DNA from: CAWEYO01 sp963813315
GTDB lineage: Bacteria > Pseudomonadota > Alphaproteobacteria > Rhizobiales > Rhizobiaceae
Reading direction: 5' to 3'
Assembly: GCA_963813315.1 (NCBI GenBank)
Contig: CAWEYO010000018.1
Coordinates: 248,001-312,000, forward strand
DNA length: 64,000 bases
Below, in pieces: positions 18,305 through 27,049 of the stretch. The translations under genes were made by a program, and so were the position numbers. How positions within the stretch are numbered: position 1 is the first letter of the stretch; each line of letters opens with the position of its first letter. Below the pieces are notes generated by a model, which did not search any database, had not been told where the DNA came from, and worked only from the letters and a program-made list of their open reading frames with translations.

Positions 18305-19819
18305 ATGAATGACGCAACGAGACACGGAGCGGGGGGCGTCGCCTATCAAAGACGCGACAAGTCCTATTTCGAGGACAGGCAGCTGGTCCGCCATGCCAAT
18401 GTCTGGCATCTGTGGGCGCTTGGTGTAGGCGCTGTCATCTCCGGGCATTTCTCCGGGTGGAACTTCGGATTTGCCACGGGTGGCTGGGGCGGCATGCTTG
18501 TCGCCGGTACTATAATCGCCATCATGTATGTCGGCTTGGTCTTCTCGATCGCGGAGATGAGTCCGGCCTTGCCGCACACTGGGGCGGCCTATTCGTTTGC
18601 CCGCACAGCGATGGGACCGTGGGGTGGGTTCATCACAGGACTTTGCGAAAACGTCGAGTACGTGGTCACGCCCGCCGTCATCGCTTTTTTCATCGGATCC
18701 TACATGGGTGGAATCTGGTCTGTGGCGTTCCCTGACTCAACTGTGTGGCCGCCCCTTTGGTGGATTGTGACCTATGTCATATTTCTTGCGCTTAACGTTT
18801 TCGGCGTGGCTCTGTCATTCCGCGTCACGCTGATCGTGACGCTCCTGTCGCTGGCAGTGCTGGTCGTTTTTTGGGTCAGCGCCATTCCGAACATGGATTT
18901 CAGCCGCTGGGCGCTCAACATCGGCGTGGGTCCGGATGGCGCGGCTATCGAGCTTCCGGAAGGCAACGGCGCCATGTTCCCGTTCGGTTTCTCCGGCGTT
19001 TTGGCAACACTGCCGTTTGCCGTGTGGCTGTTCCTGGCGATCGAACAACTGCCGCTTGCGGCCGAAGAGTCCGTTGATCCCAAGCGCGACATGCCGCGCG
19101 GTATCATTGCCGGCATGCTCACCCTGATCGTTTCGGCATTTATGATCGTGCTGCTCAACCCATCCGTCATCGGCGTTGGCTCGTTCAAGCTCGGCTCCTC
19201 GGGCGAACCTCTGCTCGACGGTTTCCGCGCGATCTACGGTGACTCTGGGGCAGTGTTGCTTGGCCTCATCGCGCTTGTCGGCCTGATAGCCAGTTTCCAT
19301 ACGATCGTGTTCGCAATGGGTCGGCAGGTCTTTTCGCTAAGCCGAGCAGGCTATTTCCCGGCGGGATTGTCGATCACGCATCAGACCCACAGGACGCCGC
19401 ACGTGGCGATGTTCGCCGGCGCAATCGTCGGGCTCGGCATTATGCTGATTATGTGGTTCGCCCTCGGAGGGGAGGCCGCAGGCTCGCTTATTGGAAGCGT
19501 CCTACTCAATATGGCGGTCTTTGGCGCGATGTTCTCCTACATACTGCAGGCGGTATCCTTCATCCTTCTCAGGAAGAACCAGCCGAATATCGAGCGGCCT
19601 TACCGGAGCCCGCTAGGGATTCCGGGCGCGACCTTGACGATCGTCATTGGTATCGTAACCCTGCTTTATCAGGTTCAGGATGCGAATTTCACCAAGGGCG
19701 TTGTCTGGGTGGCCGTCTGGTTCGCGGTGGCGATCGTGTATTTCGGGTTGGTCGGCCGTCACAAGCTGATCCTGTCGCCCGAAGAGGAGTTCGCGCTGGA
19801 GCACCAGGCGAAGGCATAG
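18305..19819 (+). CDS. APC-superfamily amino acid/amine permease
   Basis: 504 aa with about 12 hydrophobic segments; the first begins near residue 40 (GVGAVISGHFSGWNFG), the unwound-helix glycine motif of APC carriers. LPHTGAAYSFARTAMGPWGGF and EQLPLAAEESVDPKRDMPRG are conserved landmarks seen in ethanolamine/amino-acid permeases of this group. Inner membrane, probably H+- or Na+-coupled uptake. A strong ribosome site (GAGAGGGAG) precedes the ATG. It lies between the amidohydrolase and the GS-like ligase, so it probably imports their amine or amino-acid substrate. Confidence 0.88.
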   Translation: MNDATRHGAGGVAYQRRDKSYFEDRQLVRHANVWHLWALGVGAVISGHFSGWNFGFATGGWGGMLVAGTIIAIMYVGLVFSIAEMSPALPHTGAAYSFARTAMGPWGGFITGLCENVEYVVTPAVIAFFIGSYMGGIWSVAFPDSTVWPPLWWIVTYVIFLALNVFGVALSFRVTLIVTLLSLAVLVVFWVSAIPNMDFSRWALNIGVGPDGAAIELPEGNGAMFPFGFSGVLATLPFAVWLFLAIEQLPLAAEESVDPKRDMPRGIIAGMLTLIVSAFMIVLLNPSVIGVGSFKLGSSGEPLLDGFRAIYGDSGAVLLGLIALVGLIASFHTIVFAMGRQVFSLSRAGYFPAGLSITHQTHRTPHVAMFAGAIVGLGIMLIMWFALGGEAAGSLIGSVLLNMAVFGAMFSYILQAVSFILLRKNQPNIERPYRSPLGIPGATLTIVIGIVTLLYQVQDANFTKGVVWVAVWFAVAIVYFGLVGRHKLILSPEEEFALEHQAKA

Positions 19820-19838
19820 CAGCAGCGCATCAGCCGAC

Positions 19839-19872
19839 AACCCGGCCGCTTCTCGCGGTCGGGTTATTGCTT
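19839..19872 (+). terminator. Intrinsic terminator or attenuator after the permease gene
   Basis: AACCCGGCCGC and GCGGTCGGGTT pair around a 5-base loop (one mismatch each arm), followed by ATTGCTTTAATT. The ligase gene begins 33 bp later, so this may set lower expression of the downstream genes or mark a new transcript. Confidence 0.6.
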
Positions 19873-19904
19873 TAATTCGTCACGGTTACCGCTTGGAGTT
19901 TTGC

Positions 19905-21275
19905 ATGGCCGGCAATGTTTCGTTCGATCAGTTGAAGGCAGCGGTTGCGGCCGATGGGGTCGATACCGTGCTCGCCTGCGCCGTCGACATGCAAGGCCGC
20001 CTCGTCGGCAAGCGGTTCCTGGCGAAATATTTCGTCGAATCCGCCCACGACGAGACGCATGGCTGCAACTATCTGTTGGCCAACGACATCGATATGGAGC
20101 CGGTGCCTGGGTACAAGGCCGCGAGTTGGTCGAAAGGCTACGGGGACTTCGTCATGAAGCCCGATCTGGGCACCATCCGGCGCATCCCATGGCTGGAAAA
20201 GACCGCTCTGGTGATCTGCGACCTCAAGGACCACCATACGCACGAAGACCTGCCGCACTCGCCGCGCGGCATGCTCAAACGCCAGGTGCAGCGGCTGAAA
20301 GAGCGCGGTTATCTCGCCTATTTTGCCTCAGAGCTGGAATTCTACCTGTTCGACGAAAGCTATGGTTCCGCCCGCGCCAAGCACTGGCAAAATCTCGACA
20401 CCGCCTCGCCCTACATCGAGGACTACGGCATCCAGCTGACGACCAAGGAAGAGGCCGTCATGCGCAAGCTCCGCAACGATATGGAAGCCGCGGGCATCCC
20501 GATCGAGAACTCGAAAGGCGAATGGGGTCCGGGCCAGGAAGAGATCAATGTTCGCTACGCCGAGGTTCTGGAGATGGCCGACCGGCACGTCATCCTGAAG
20601 AACGGCACCAAGGAAATCGCCGCTTCGATGGGCAAGGCGATCACCTTCATGGCCAAATACAACTACGGCCTCGCGGGCAATTCGAGCCATATCCACAACT
20701 CGCTCTGGAGCGCCGACGGAAAGACGCCGCTGTTTTATGACAGCGACGCCGAATTCGGCATGACGCCGCTGATGCGGTCCTGGGTTGCCGGGCAGCTCAA
20801 ATATGCGCGCGACCTGACCTGGTTCCTCTGCCCCTACATCAATTCGTACAAACGCTTCCAGGTCGGCACCTTTGCGCCGACCAGAATCACCTGGAGTCGG
20901 GACAATCGCACTGCAGGGTTCAGGCTCTGCGGCGAGGGCACGAAGGGCATTCGCATCGAATGCCGAGTTGGCGGCGCCGATCTCAATCCCTATCTTGCCT
21001 TCGCGGCACTGATTGCCGCCGGACTTGCAGGTCTCGATGAAAAACTGGAACTTTCGAAGCCGTTCGAGGGCGATGCCTATTACGGGGCCGAACTTCCCGA
21101 GATACCGAAGACGTTGCGGGAGGCTACCGAAACGATGGCCGAATCCGGAATGCTGAAGGAGGCGCTCGGCAGCGAAGTGATCGAGCACTATGTCCACACT
21201 GCAAAGTGGGAACAGTTGGAATATGACCGTCGCATCACCGATTGGGAACTGCATCGCGGGTTCGAGCGGTACTGA
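19905..21275 (+). CDS. Glutamine synthetase-like gamma-glutamylamine ligase
   Basis: 456 aa. I use the ATG at 19905 (MAGNVSF), with TGGAG 7 bases upstream. It has the GS fold: N-terminal beta-grasp (ACAVDMQGRLVGKR), then the metal/ATP barrel with ASELEFYLF (Glu ligands), EWGPGQEEIN, AGNSSHIHNSLW (His and substrate loop), and RITWSRDNRTAGFR. The usual adenylylation-loop Tyr of GlnA is not recognisable. This belongs to the PuuA/GlnA3-4-like group that joins glutamate to amines (putrescine, ethanolamine and similar) with ATP. With the permease, amidohydrolase and aldehyde dehydrogenase it fits a gamma-glutamyl route of amine catabolism; the specific amine is not readable. Confidence 0.88.
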   Translation: MAGNVSFDQLKAAVAADGVDTVLACAVDMQGRLVGKRFLAKYFVESAHDETHGCNYLLANDIDMEPVPGYKAASWSKGYGDFVMKPDLGTIRRIPWLEKTALVICDLKDHHTHEDLPHSPRGMLKRQVQRLKERGYLAYFASELEFYLFDESYGSARAKHWQNLDTASPYIEDYGIQLTTKEEAVMRKLRNDMEAAGIPIENSKGEWGPGQEEINVRYAEVLEMADRHVILKNGTKEIAASMGKAITFMAKYNYGLAGNSSHIHNSLWSADGKTPLFYDSDAEFGMTPLMRSWVAGQLKYARDLTWFLCPYINSYKRFQVGTFAPTRITWSRDNRTAGFRLCGEGTKGIRIECRVGGADLNPYLAFAALIAAGLAGLDEKLELSKPFEGDAYYGAELPEIPKTLREATETMAESGMLKEALGSEVIEHYVHTAKWEQLEYDRRITDWELHRGFERY

Positions 21276-21304
21276 CGAGTATTTGAAAGGGTGCGTCTAA
21301 GAAA

Positions 21305-22690
21305 ATGACTGAAACCGTACAGATTAAATCCCCAGTAGACGGTTCGGTGTTTGCCGAGCGGCCGGTCGCCACTGATGCGGCAATCAACGCGGCGGTCGAG
21401 CGTGCGAAGGGAGCGCAGCCGCAGTGGGCGGCAACGCCAATTGCCGAGCGCGGACGATACGCGCTGAGATTCCTCGAAGCCCTGCTTTCAATGAATGACG
21501 AAATCGTGCCGGAACTTGCCTGGCAGATGGGCCGGCCGGTCCGCTACGGCGGAGAGAAAGGCGGCGTCGAAGAACGCACGCGCTACATGGTCCAGATTGC
21601 CGAAGACGCGCTGAAGCCTGTCGTGGCCAACGATAAGGCCGGCTTCCGACGCTATGTGAAGAAGGATCCGCTCGGCGTCGTTCTGATCATTGCGCCCTGG
21701 AACTATCCCTACCTGACTGCCGTGAACACAATCGTCCCGGCTCTGATCGCCGGCAATGCAGTGATCCTGAAACATGCCGCGCAGACCCTTTTGGTCGGAG
21801 AGCGGTTTCAGCAGGCCTTCGACAAGGCCGGCCTGCCAAAGGGGCTGTTCCAGAATATCGTCATGAACCACAGCCAGACCGAACGGCTGCTCGGTTCGGG
21901 CAAGATCGACCATGTCAATTTCACCGGTTCGGTCGCGGGCGGACGGGCAATAGAGAGAGCCGCGGCCGGGACCTTCATGACGCTCGGTCTGGAGCTTGGC
22001 GGCAAGGATCCGGCCTATGTGCTGCCCGACGCCAAGCTTGACCATGCCATCGCCAATCTCGTCGAGGGCGCCTTCTTCAACACCGGCCAGTGCTGTTGCG
22101 GCATCGAGCGCGTCTATGTTCACGAGACGGTCTATGACGACTTCGTCGACGGCTTCATCTCGCTCACGAAGGACTACGTCGTCGGCAATCCGCTCGATCA
22201 TGGCACAACCATGGGGCCGATGGCGCAGGTGCGGTTCGCCGATTTCATTCGCGAGCAGAAGGCAGAGGCGCTGCGCAAGGGTGCTGCTGCGCACATCGGC
22301 ATGAAGGTCGACCAGGACAAGGCCGGATCGCCCTACCTCGCGCCGGAAGTGCTGACCAATGTCGATCATCAGATGAGCGTGATGCGCGAGGAAAGCTTTG
22401 GACCGATCGTCGGCATCATGAAGGTCCGGGACGACGAGGACGCGATTGCGCTGATGAACGACAGCCCCTATGGGTTGACCGCCTCGATCTGGACAACCGA
22501 CACGGATCGCGCGGCCAGGATCGGGGATCGCGTCGAGACGGGTACGGTGTTCATGAACCGCTGCGACTACCTCGATCCGGCGCTGGTTTGGACCGGTGTC
22601 AAGGACACCGGCAAAGGCGCTGCGCTGTCGGCCATCGGCTACGACAACCTCACCCGCCCGAAGAGCTATCATCTAAGAGAGGCAATCTAA
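21305..22690 (+). CDS. NAD(P)-dependent aldehyde dehydrogenase
   Basis: 461 aa. APWNYPYLTAVNTIVPALIAGN (NAD fold), FTGSVAGG, the general base Glu in LELGGKDPAYV, the catalytic Cys in FFNTGQCCCGIERV, and EESFGPIVGIM are all in place. It resembles succinate-semialdehyde / gamma-glutamyl-aminoaldehyde dehydrogenases. In the inferred pathway it would oxidise the aldehyde left after amine deamination. 29 bp after the ligase gene, same operon. Confidence 0.9.
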   Translation: MTETVQIKSPVDGSVFAERPVATDAAINAAVERAKGAQPQWAATPIAERGRYALRFLEALLSMNDEIVPELAWQMGRPVRYGGEKGGVEERTRYMVQIAEDALKPVVANDKAGFRRYVKKDPLGVVLIIAPWNYPYLTAVNTIVPALIAGNAVILKHAAQTLLVGERFQQAFDKAGLPKGLFQNIVMNHSQTERLLGSGKIDHVNFTGSVAGGRAIERAAAGTFMTLGLELGGKDPAYVLPDAKLDHAIANLVEGAFFNTGQCCCGIERVYVHETVYDDFVDGFISLTKDYVVGNPLDHGTTMGPMAQVRFADFIREQKAEALRKGAAAHIGMKVDQDKAGSPYLAPEVLTNVDHQMSVMREESFGPIVGIMKVRDDEDAIALMNDSPYGLTASIWTTDTDRAARIGDRVETGTVFMNRCDYLDPALVWTGVKDTGKGAALSAIGYDNLTRPKSYHLREAI

Positions 22691-22707
22691 GGTTTTCGCC
22701 GAAATTT

Positions 22708-22739
22708 GCACCCCTCATCCGACCTCGGATGAGGGGTGC
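22708..22739. terminator. Perfect 15-bp inverted repeat (terminator-like)
   Basis: GCACCCCTCATCCGA-CC-TCGGATGAGGGGTGC, 15 perfect pairs with a 2-base loop, 17 bp after the aldehyde dehydrogenase stop. No T-run follows. The arm CCCTCATCCGACCTCG is also the opening of the family A repeats, so it may be a repeat remnant acting as an RNA-stabilising hairpin. Confidence 0.6.
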
Positions 22740-22800
22740 TGGGCGACACTCCGCGCACCCGAGGACTTCCTGACATTCTAGCTTCGGAACCCATCATCTC

Positions 22801-23973
22801 ATGACCAAACTCGTCTCCAAATGGAACTATCCGACCACGGTCCGCTTTGGCGCCGGCCGTATTTCCGAATTGCCCGACGCTCTTTCCGCCGCCGGGATCA
22901 CGCGCCCGCTCTTCGTTACCGATCCTGCTCTTGCAAAGCTGCCAGTGGTCGCGAAGACGCTAAGAATTCTCGACGAGGCGAAGATTTCGTATGGTGTTTT
23001 CTCCGATGTGAAGCCGAACCCGGTCGAGTCGAACCTCACTGCCGGCATTGCCGCGTTCAAGAAGGGCGGGCACGATGGCGTCGTTGCCTTCGGCGGCGGC
23101 TCCGCGCTCGATCTTGGCAAGCTGATCGCCTTCCAGGCGGGCCAGTCACGCCCTGTCTGGGATTTCGAGGATGTCGGCGACTGGTGGACGCGCGCCAATT
23201 CCGATGCCATCGTTCCGATCGTCGCGGTGCCGACGACCGCGGGCACTGGATCGGAAGTCGGGCGCGCCGGCGTGCTGACCAATGAAGAAACGCATACAAA
23301 GAAGGTCATATTCCATCCAAAGCTCCTGCCGGCCATAGTGATCGCCGATCCGGAACTAACGACAGGAATGCCATCCTTCATTACGGCGGGCACCGGCATG
23401 GATGCGTTCGCCCATTGCCTGGAGGCCTATTGCGCGCCGGGGTATCATCCCATGGCGGACGGCATTGCGGTCGAAGGCATCCGGCTGGTCTTCGAAAACC
23501 TTCCCAAAGCCTTCGCCAACGGCAACGACCTCATCGCGCGCGCCAACATGATGAGCGCCGCGGCCATGGGGGCTGCCGCCTTTCAGAAGGGGCTCGGCGC
23601 CATCCATTCGCTGTCTCACCCCGTCGGCGCGCTTTACGATACACATCACGGCATGACCAATGCCGTATTCATGCCCTATGTGCTCGCGTTCAACCGCGAC
23701 GCCATCGAAGAACGCATCGCCCGCCTTGCCGCCTATGCCGGCATCAAGGGTGGCTTTGACGGTTTTGCCAAGGCGGTTTTGAAGCTCAGAAAGGAACTCA
23801 AGGTTCCGCATGTCCTGCCCGAACTGATCAAGGGACTCGACATGGACAAGAAGCGCAAGGCGCTGATTGCCGACATGGCTGTGGTCGATCCGACGGCCGG
23901 CGGCAATCCCGTAAAGCTCACCAAAAAGGCGGCACTGACGCTGCTGGAAAATTCGATCGCGGGCACGCTTTGA
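22801..23973 (+). CDS. Iron-containing alcohol dehydrogenase
   Basis: 390 aa, group III ADH. GGGSALDLGKLIAF is the NAD-binding motif; TTAGTGSEVGRAGVLT, then GMDAFAHCLEAYCAPGYHP supplies the first metal Asp and His, and HSLSHPVGALYDTHHGMTN the remaining His ligands (Fe or Zn). It would interconvert an alcohol and aldehyde, possibly a hydroxyl-amine-derived substrate shared with the upstream aldehyde dehydrogenase. It is 110 bp beyond that gene, with the hairpin between, so operon membership is likely but not certain. Confidence 0.9.
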   Translation: MTKLVSKWNYPTTVRFGAGRISELPDALSAAGITRPLFVTDPALAKLPVVAKTLRILDEAKISYGVFSDVKPNPVESNLTAGIAAFKKGGHDGVVAFGGGSALDLGKLIAFQAGQSRPVWDFEDVGDWWTRANSDAIVPIVAVPTTAGTGSEVGRAGVLTNEETHTKKVIFHPKLLPAIVIADPELTTGMPSFITAGTGMDAFAHCLEAYCAPGYHPMADGIAVEGIRLVFENLPKAFANGNDLIARANMMSAAAMGAAAFQKGLGAIHSLSHPVGALYDTHHGMTNAVFMPYVLAFNRDAIEERIARLAAYAGIKGGFDGFAKAVLKLRKELKVPHVLPELIKGLDMDKKRKALIADMAVVDPTAGGNPVKLTKKAALTLLENSIAGTL

Positions 23974-24025
23974 ACGCTAAAGCGTCTTGCGTCCAATGTG
24001 ATTCAGGAATGCTGGCGGGACAGCG

Positions 24026-24179
24026 CCCCCCTCTGTCCTGCCGGACATCTCCCCCGCAAGGAGGGAGATCGGCTGTCATTGATGCCTCGTTCGCCCTGCA
24101 ACGTTGGCGATCAGCGAAACCCGCCGCGCAGTCTGATCTCCCCCCTTGCGGGGGAGATGGCCGGCAGGCCAGAGGGGGG
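24026..24179. repeat. Intergenic palindromic repeat, family B, full copy
   Basis: 154 bp with long terminal inverted repeats: CCCCCCTCTGTCCTGCCGG at the left and, inverted, CCCCCCTCTGGCCTGCCGG at the right, each continuing into CATCTCCCCCGCAAG. The interior holds further CTCCCCC/GGGGGAG hairpins. A left half is at 3403 and an inner fragment at 7129. The gap 23974-24419 holds this, the palindrome at 24299 and otherwise no gene. Confidence 0.75.
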
Positions 24180-24298
24180 CAACGTAGAGCGCTTTCCTCG
24201 ACGAAGCGCGGCGGGTGAGGTCGATTGTACGCGACACGCGTTAAAGCGCATTGCTTCGAAACGGATTCATGCGATGCGCTTCAGGCCATTGTTTTTGT

Positions 24299-24343
24299 GC
24301 ATGTCGTTATCCCAAGACCGCTGCGCACTCTTGGGCGACATGC
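24299..24343. repeat. Palindromic repeat element (RPE-type)
   Basis: GCATGTCG-TTAT-CCCAAGA pairs with TCTTGGG-CGACATGC across an 11-base loop. I recognise this as a very common rhizobial intergenic palindrome. It lies about 75 bp upstream of the MscS-type gene. Confidence 0.65.
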
Positions 24344-24419
24344 AATAGCGAGGTTGTGGTAGCTCCCGCATCCGGAATGTCCTAAGCTGCACGTATCCAA
24401 TGTCGGCCAGGGGCATACG

Positions 24420-26564
24420 ATGGCTTGCAAGTCGAGAACGCTTTTTCTTGCCGCATTTGCAACGCTTTTCCTGTCCGTCATCTGCCTGATCGCGACGAAC
24501 GGGGATTCTGCCGCCCAGCAGTCGCCAGCCGCGCCTCCACCCGCAAAAGTCCAAGACCTCATCAAGCTGCTCGATGATCCCGAGGTCCGGGCTTGGCTTG
24601 CTACAAAAACCCCGGCACCTCCCTCCGAAAGCGCGGAGACCGCAGTGACGGAGCAAATCTCGGGTTTTGACCGCGCAATTCGCAATCACCTGATCGACAT
24701 GCGCAACGCGTTTCCGCGCATCCCCAGCGAAGTCGCAAACGCTGTGACGATTGTGAAGACGGAGATCAACAACCACGGCTTGGCAAGCGTTTCCGCATTG
24801 TTTGCGGTCTTGCTGGCACTCGGCTTCGGTGCGGAGTGGCTGTTCAAGCGGGCGCTAGGCGGCCTGAAGCAGCACGGCGTCGGGCTTGCCGCCATTCCAG
24901 GCGCATTGCACCGCATTGGCCTTGTTCAGATCGTTTCCGAGGTAGCGCCGCTGGTCGTCTTCTTTCTCGTCAGCGCCGGCATTTTTTTGGCGTTCGAGTG
25001 GCCCCCACTGGTTCATCATATCATCCTGACCTATCTGGTCGCCTTTGTTGCCGCGCGGGCCGTCCTGGCGCTTGCAAGGTTACTGCTGTCTCCGAGCGGC
25101 GCTGCCCGACCGGGAGACGAACGAGCGGCCCTGAGACTGATCGCGGCGAGCGATATCGAAGCCGACTTCTGGTATAGGCGGGTTTGTGTTTTTGCCGGCT
25201 ACTTTCTGGCCGGCTGGGCGACGGTCAGCCTGCTGCCTGCGCTCGGATTTTCGCATGGCGTCTTACGGCTGATAGCCTATTTTCTCGGTATTGGGCTTCT
25301 CGTTCTGGCAATCGAAGCGGTCTGGCGGCGTCCCGGCCGCACGGCCAAGTCCGGTCGAGGCGACTTGAGGGACTGGCTGATTACCGCCTACCTGGTGCTC
25401 CTTTGGGGATTGTGGGTTGCGGGCCTCAACGGATTGCTGTGGATTGGAATTTATGCGCTGCTGCTGCCCAAGGTGGTGCGCGGCGCCGGCCATGCGGCTG
25501 AAAGACTGGTCGGGGAGTCCCAGGACGCGGCAGCGCCCAACTCGCTGCGCACTGTAATGATCTCCCGTGGAGTGCGTGCGCTGGTGATTGCGCTGGCGGC
25601 GCTTTGGCTGATCGCGGTCTTACGCGTGAATCCCAACGTGCTGACCGCGGATGACGCCGTCATGAACCGGCTCATCCGCGGTGCGGTGCAAGGGATCATC
25701 GTCCTCCTCGTCGCCGATCTCACCTGGCACTTGTTGAAGGCCTATATCGACCGCAAGCTGGCGATGGCGTCGCCCGACAAATCGGTCAGCGCGCAGGAGG
25801 CGGCGCGTCGGGGGAGGCTGCGGACCCTGCTTCCCATTTTCCGCAACATGCTCGCGGTTCTGCTGGCCACTGTGGCGGTTCTCATGGTGCTGTCCGGGCT
25901 CGGCGTCCAGATCGGGCCGCTGATCGCCGGTGCCGGCATATTCGGCGTCGCCATCGGTTTCGGCTCGCAGACCCTGGTCAAGGACGTAATCAGTGGCATC
26001 TTTTACATGCTGGACGACGCGTTCCGGGTTGGCGAATACATCCAGAGCGGCAGCTACAAGGGGACGGTCGAATCGTTCAGTCTCCGGTCGGTGAAGCTTC
26101 GACATCACCGCGGCCCGGTGTTCACCGTTCCTTTCGGCGTATTGGGCGCGGTTCAGAACATGAGCCGCGACTGGGTGATCGACAAATTCTTGATCCGCGT
26201 TCCGTTCGATACGGACGTCAAGAAGGTCAAGAAACTGTTGAAGGGGATAGGAGCGGAACTGAAGGAGGATCCGGAACTCGCACCTTACATTATCGAGACT
26301 GTGAAGATGAAGGGCGTGGAGCAGTTCGGTGACTTCGGCATGGAATTGAGTTTCGCGTTCATGGCCAAACCCGGGCAGCAGTCCGTCGTCAGGCGGCGGG
26401 CCTACACGATGATCCGCGATGCATTCGCCGCGAACGGAATCGATTTCGCGCAACCGACTGTCCACGTGGGCGCTGACGAAAATGCGGCTTCGGCGGCTGC
26501 GGCAACGACAACTCACTACGCTCGCCAGAAGGCCGCGCAGAGCGTTGCCGCTGCGGACGCTTGA
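24420..26564 (+). CDS. MscS-family mechanosensitive ion channel
   Basis: 714 aa, one of the long MscS types. Residues 1-33 are a signal peptide (LFLAAFATLFLSVICLIA ... SAAQQ), then a periplasmic Pro/Ala-rich and helical stretch (PPAKVQDLIKLLDDPEVRAWL), about eight or more TM helices (residues about 125-470), and the MscS core: pore helix GAGIFGVAIGFGSQTLVKDVISG followed by the beta domain GEYIQSGSYKGTVESFSLRSVKLRHHRGPVFTVPFG. The Ala/Thr/His tail is low complexity. It relieves hypo-osmotic pressure at the inner membrane. Monocistronic: repeats flank it on both sides. Confidence 0.92.
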   Translation: MACKSRTLFLAAFATLFLSVICLIATNGDSAAQQSPAAPPPAKVQDLIKLLDDPEVRAWLATKTPAPPSESAETAVTEQISGFDRAIRNHLIDMRNAFPRIPSEVANAVTIVKTEINNHGLASVSALFAVLLALGFGAEWLFKRALGGLKQHGVGLAAIPGALHRIGLVQIVSEVAPLVVFFLVSAGIFLAFEWPPLVHHIILTYLVAFVAARAVLALARLLLSPSGAARPGDERAALRLIAASDIEADFWYRRVCVFAGYFLAGWATVSLLPALGFSHGVLRLIAYFLGIGLLVLAIEAVWRRPGRTAKSGRGDLRDWLITAYLVLLWGLWVAGLNGLLWIGIYALLLPKVVRGAGHAAERLVGESQDAAAPNSLRTVMISRGVRALVIALAALWLIAVLRVNPNVLTADDAVMNRLIRGAVQGIIVLLVADLTWHLLKAYIDRKLAMASPDKSVSAQEAARRGRLRTLLPIFRNMLAVLLATVAVLMVLSGLGVQIGPLIAGAGIFGVAIGFGSQTLVKDVISGIFYMLDDAFRVGEYIQSGSYKGTVESFSLRSVKLRHHRGPVFTVPFGVLGAVQNMSRDWVIDKFLIRVPFDTDVKKVKKLLKGIGAELKEDPELAPYIIETVKMKGVEQFGDFGMELSFAFMAKPGQQSVVRRRAYTMIRDAFAANGIDFAQPTVHVGADENAASAAAATTTHYARQKAAQSVAAADA

Positions 26565-26584
26565 AGAAGCGGCTCGCTGCCCCA

Positions 26585-26747
26585 GGGCAGTTGCATATGG
26601 GTAACTGCCCCCTCATCCGGCCTCGCTCTGCTCGGCCACCTTCTCCCCGCTGGGGAGAAGAGGGCGCGGCGGCGCGGCCGGCGAGCCTCTCTGCCCGAGC
26701 CGGGTGAGGGGGCACGGATCCAGATAAACCCCAAAATGCGATAGCCC
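26585..26747. repeat. MITE-like palindromic repeat, family A, copy 2 (internally deleted)
   Basis: 163 bp, ends GGGCAGTTGCAT and ATGCGATAGCCC. Missing about 30 bp of the second hairpin block relative to copies 1 and 3. Placed 15 bp before copy 3 in the same orientation. Confidence 0.72.
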
Positions 26748-26762
26748 GCCATCCTGACGACA

Positions 26763-26954
26763 GGGCAATCGCATATGGGTAACTGCCCCCTCATCCGGCC
26801 TCGCTCTGCTCGGCCACCTTCTCCCCGCTGGGGAGAAGAGGGTGCGGCGGCGCGGTCGGCGACCTCCTCTCCCTTCGGGGAGAGGGTGGCGAGGGCAGAG
26901 CCCGAGCCGGGTGAGGGGGGCACGGATCCAGATAAACCCCAAATGCGATAGCCC
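26763..26954. repeat. MITE-like palindromic repeat, family A, copy 3
   Basis: 192 bp, ends GGGCAATCGCAT and ATGCGATAGCCC, interior as in copy 1. Copies 2 and 3 together fill the gap between the MscS gene and the ECF sigma promoter. GCCATCCTGACG follows both copies, so the repeating unit may be slightly longer than the inverted-repeat ends. Confidence 0.75.
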
Positions 26955-26999
26955 AGCCCGCCATCCTGACGGGTCACTTCCGCGTTTGGCGCAGGCTCG

Positions 27000-27028
27000 G
27001 GAACTTTTTTCCGCAAGCATCATCCAAT
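27000..27028 (+). promoter_or_regulatory. ECF-type promoter upstream of the sigma factor gene
   Basis: GGAAC at 27000-27004, 16 bases, then CATCCAAT at 27021-27028, ending 21 bp before the ATG. The identical pair with the identical spacer length occurs before the DUF4142 gene. GGAAC is the classical -35 core of ECF sigma promoters; I infer autoregulation. Confidence 0.6.
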
Positions 27029-27049
27029 GCTAAGATAGGGAGGTTGCCA

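Noticed and set aside
27000..27030. EcfG (general stress) promoter before the sigma gene
   Set aside because: GGAAC is present but the -10 CGTT is absent at 16-17 bp; CATCCAAT is found there instead.
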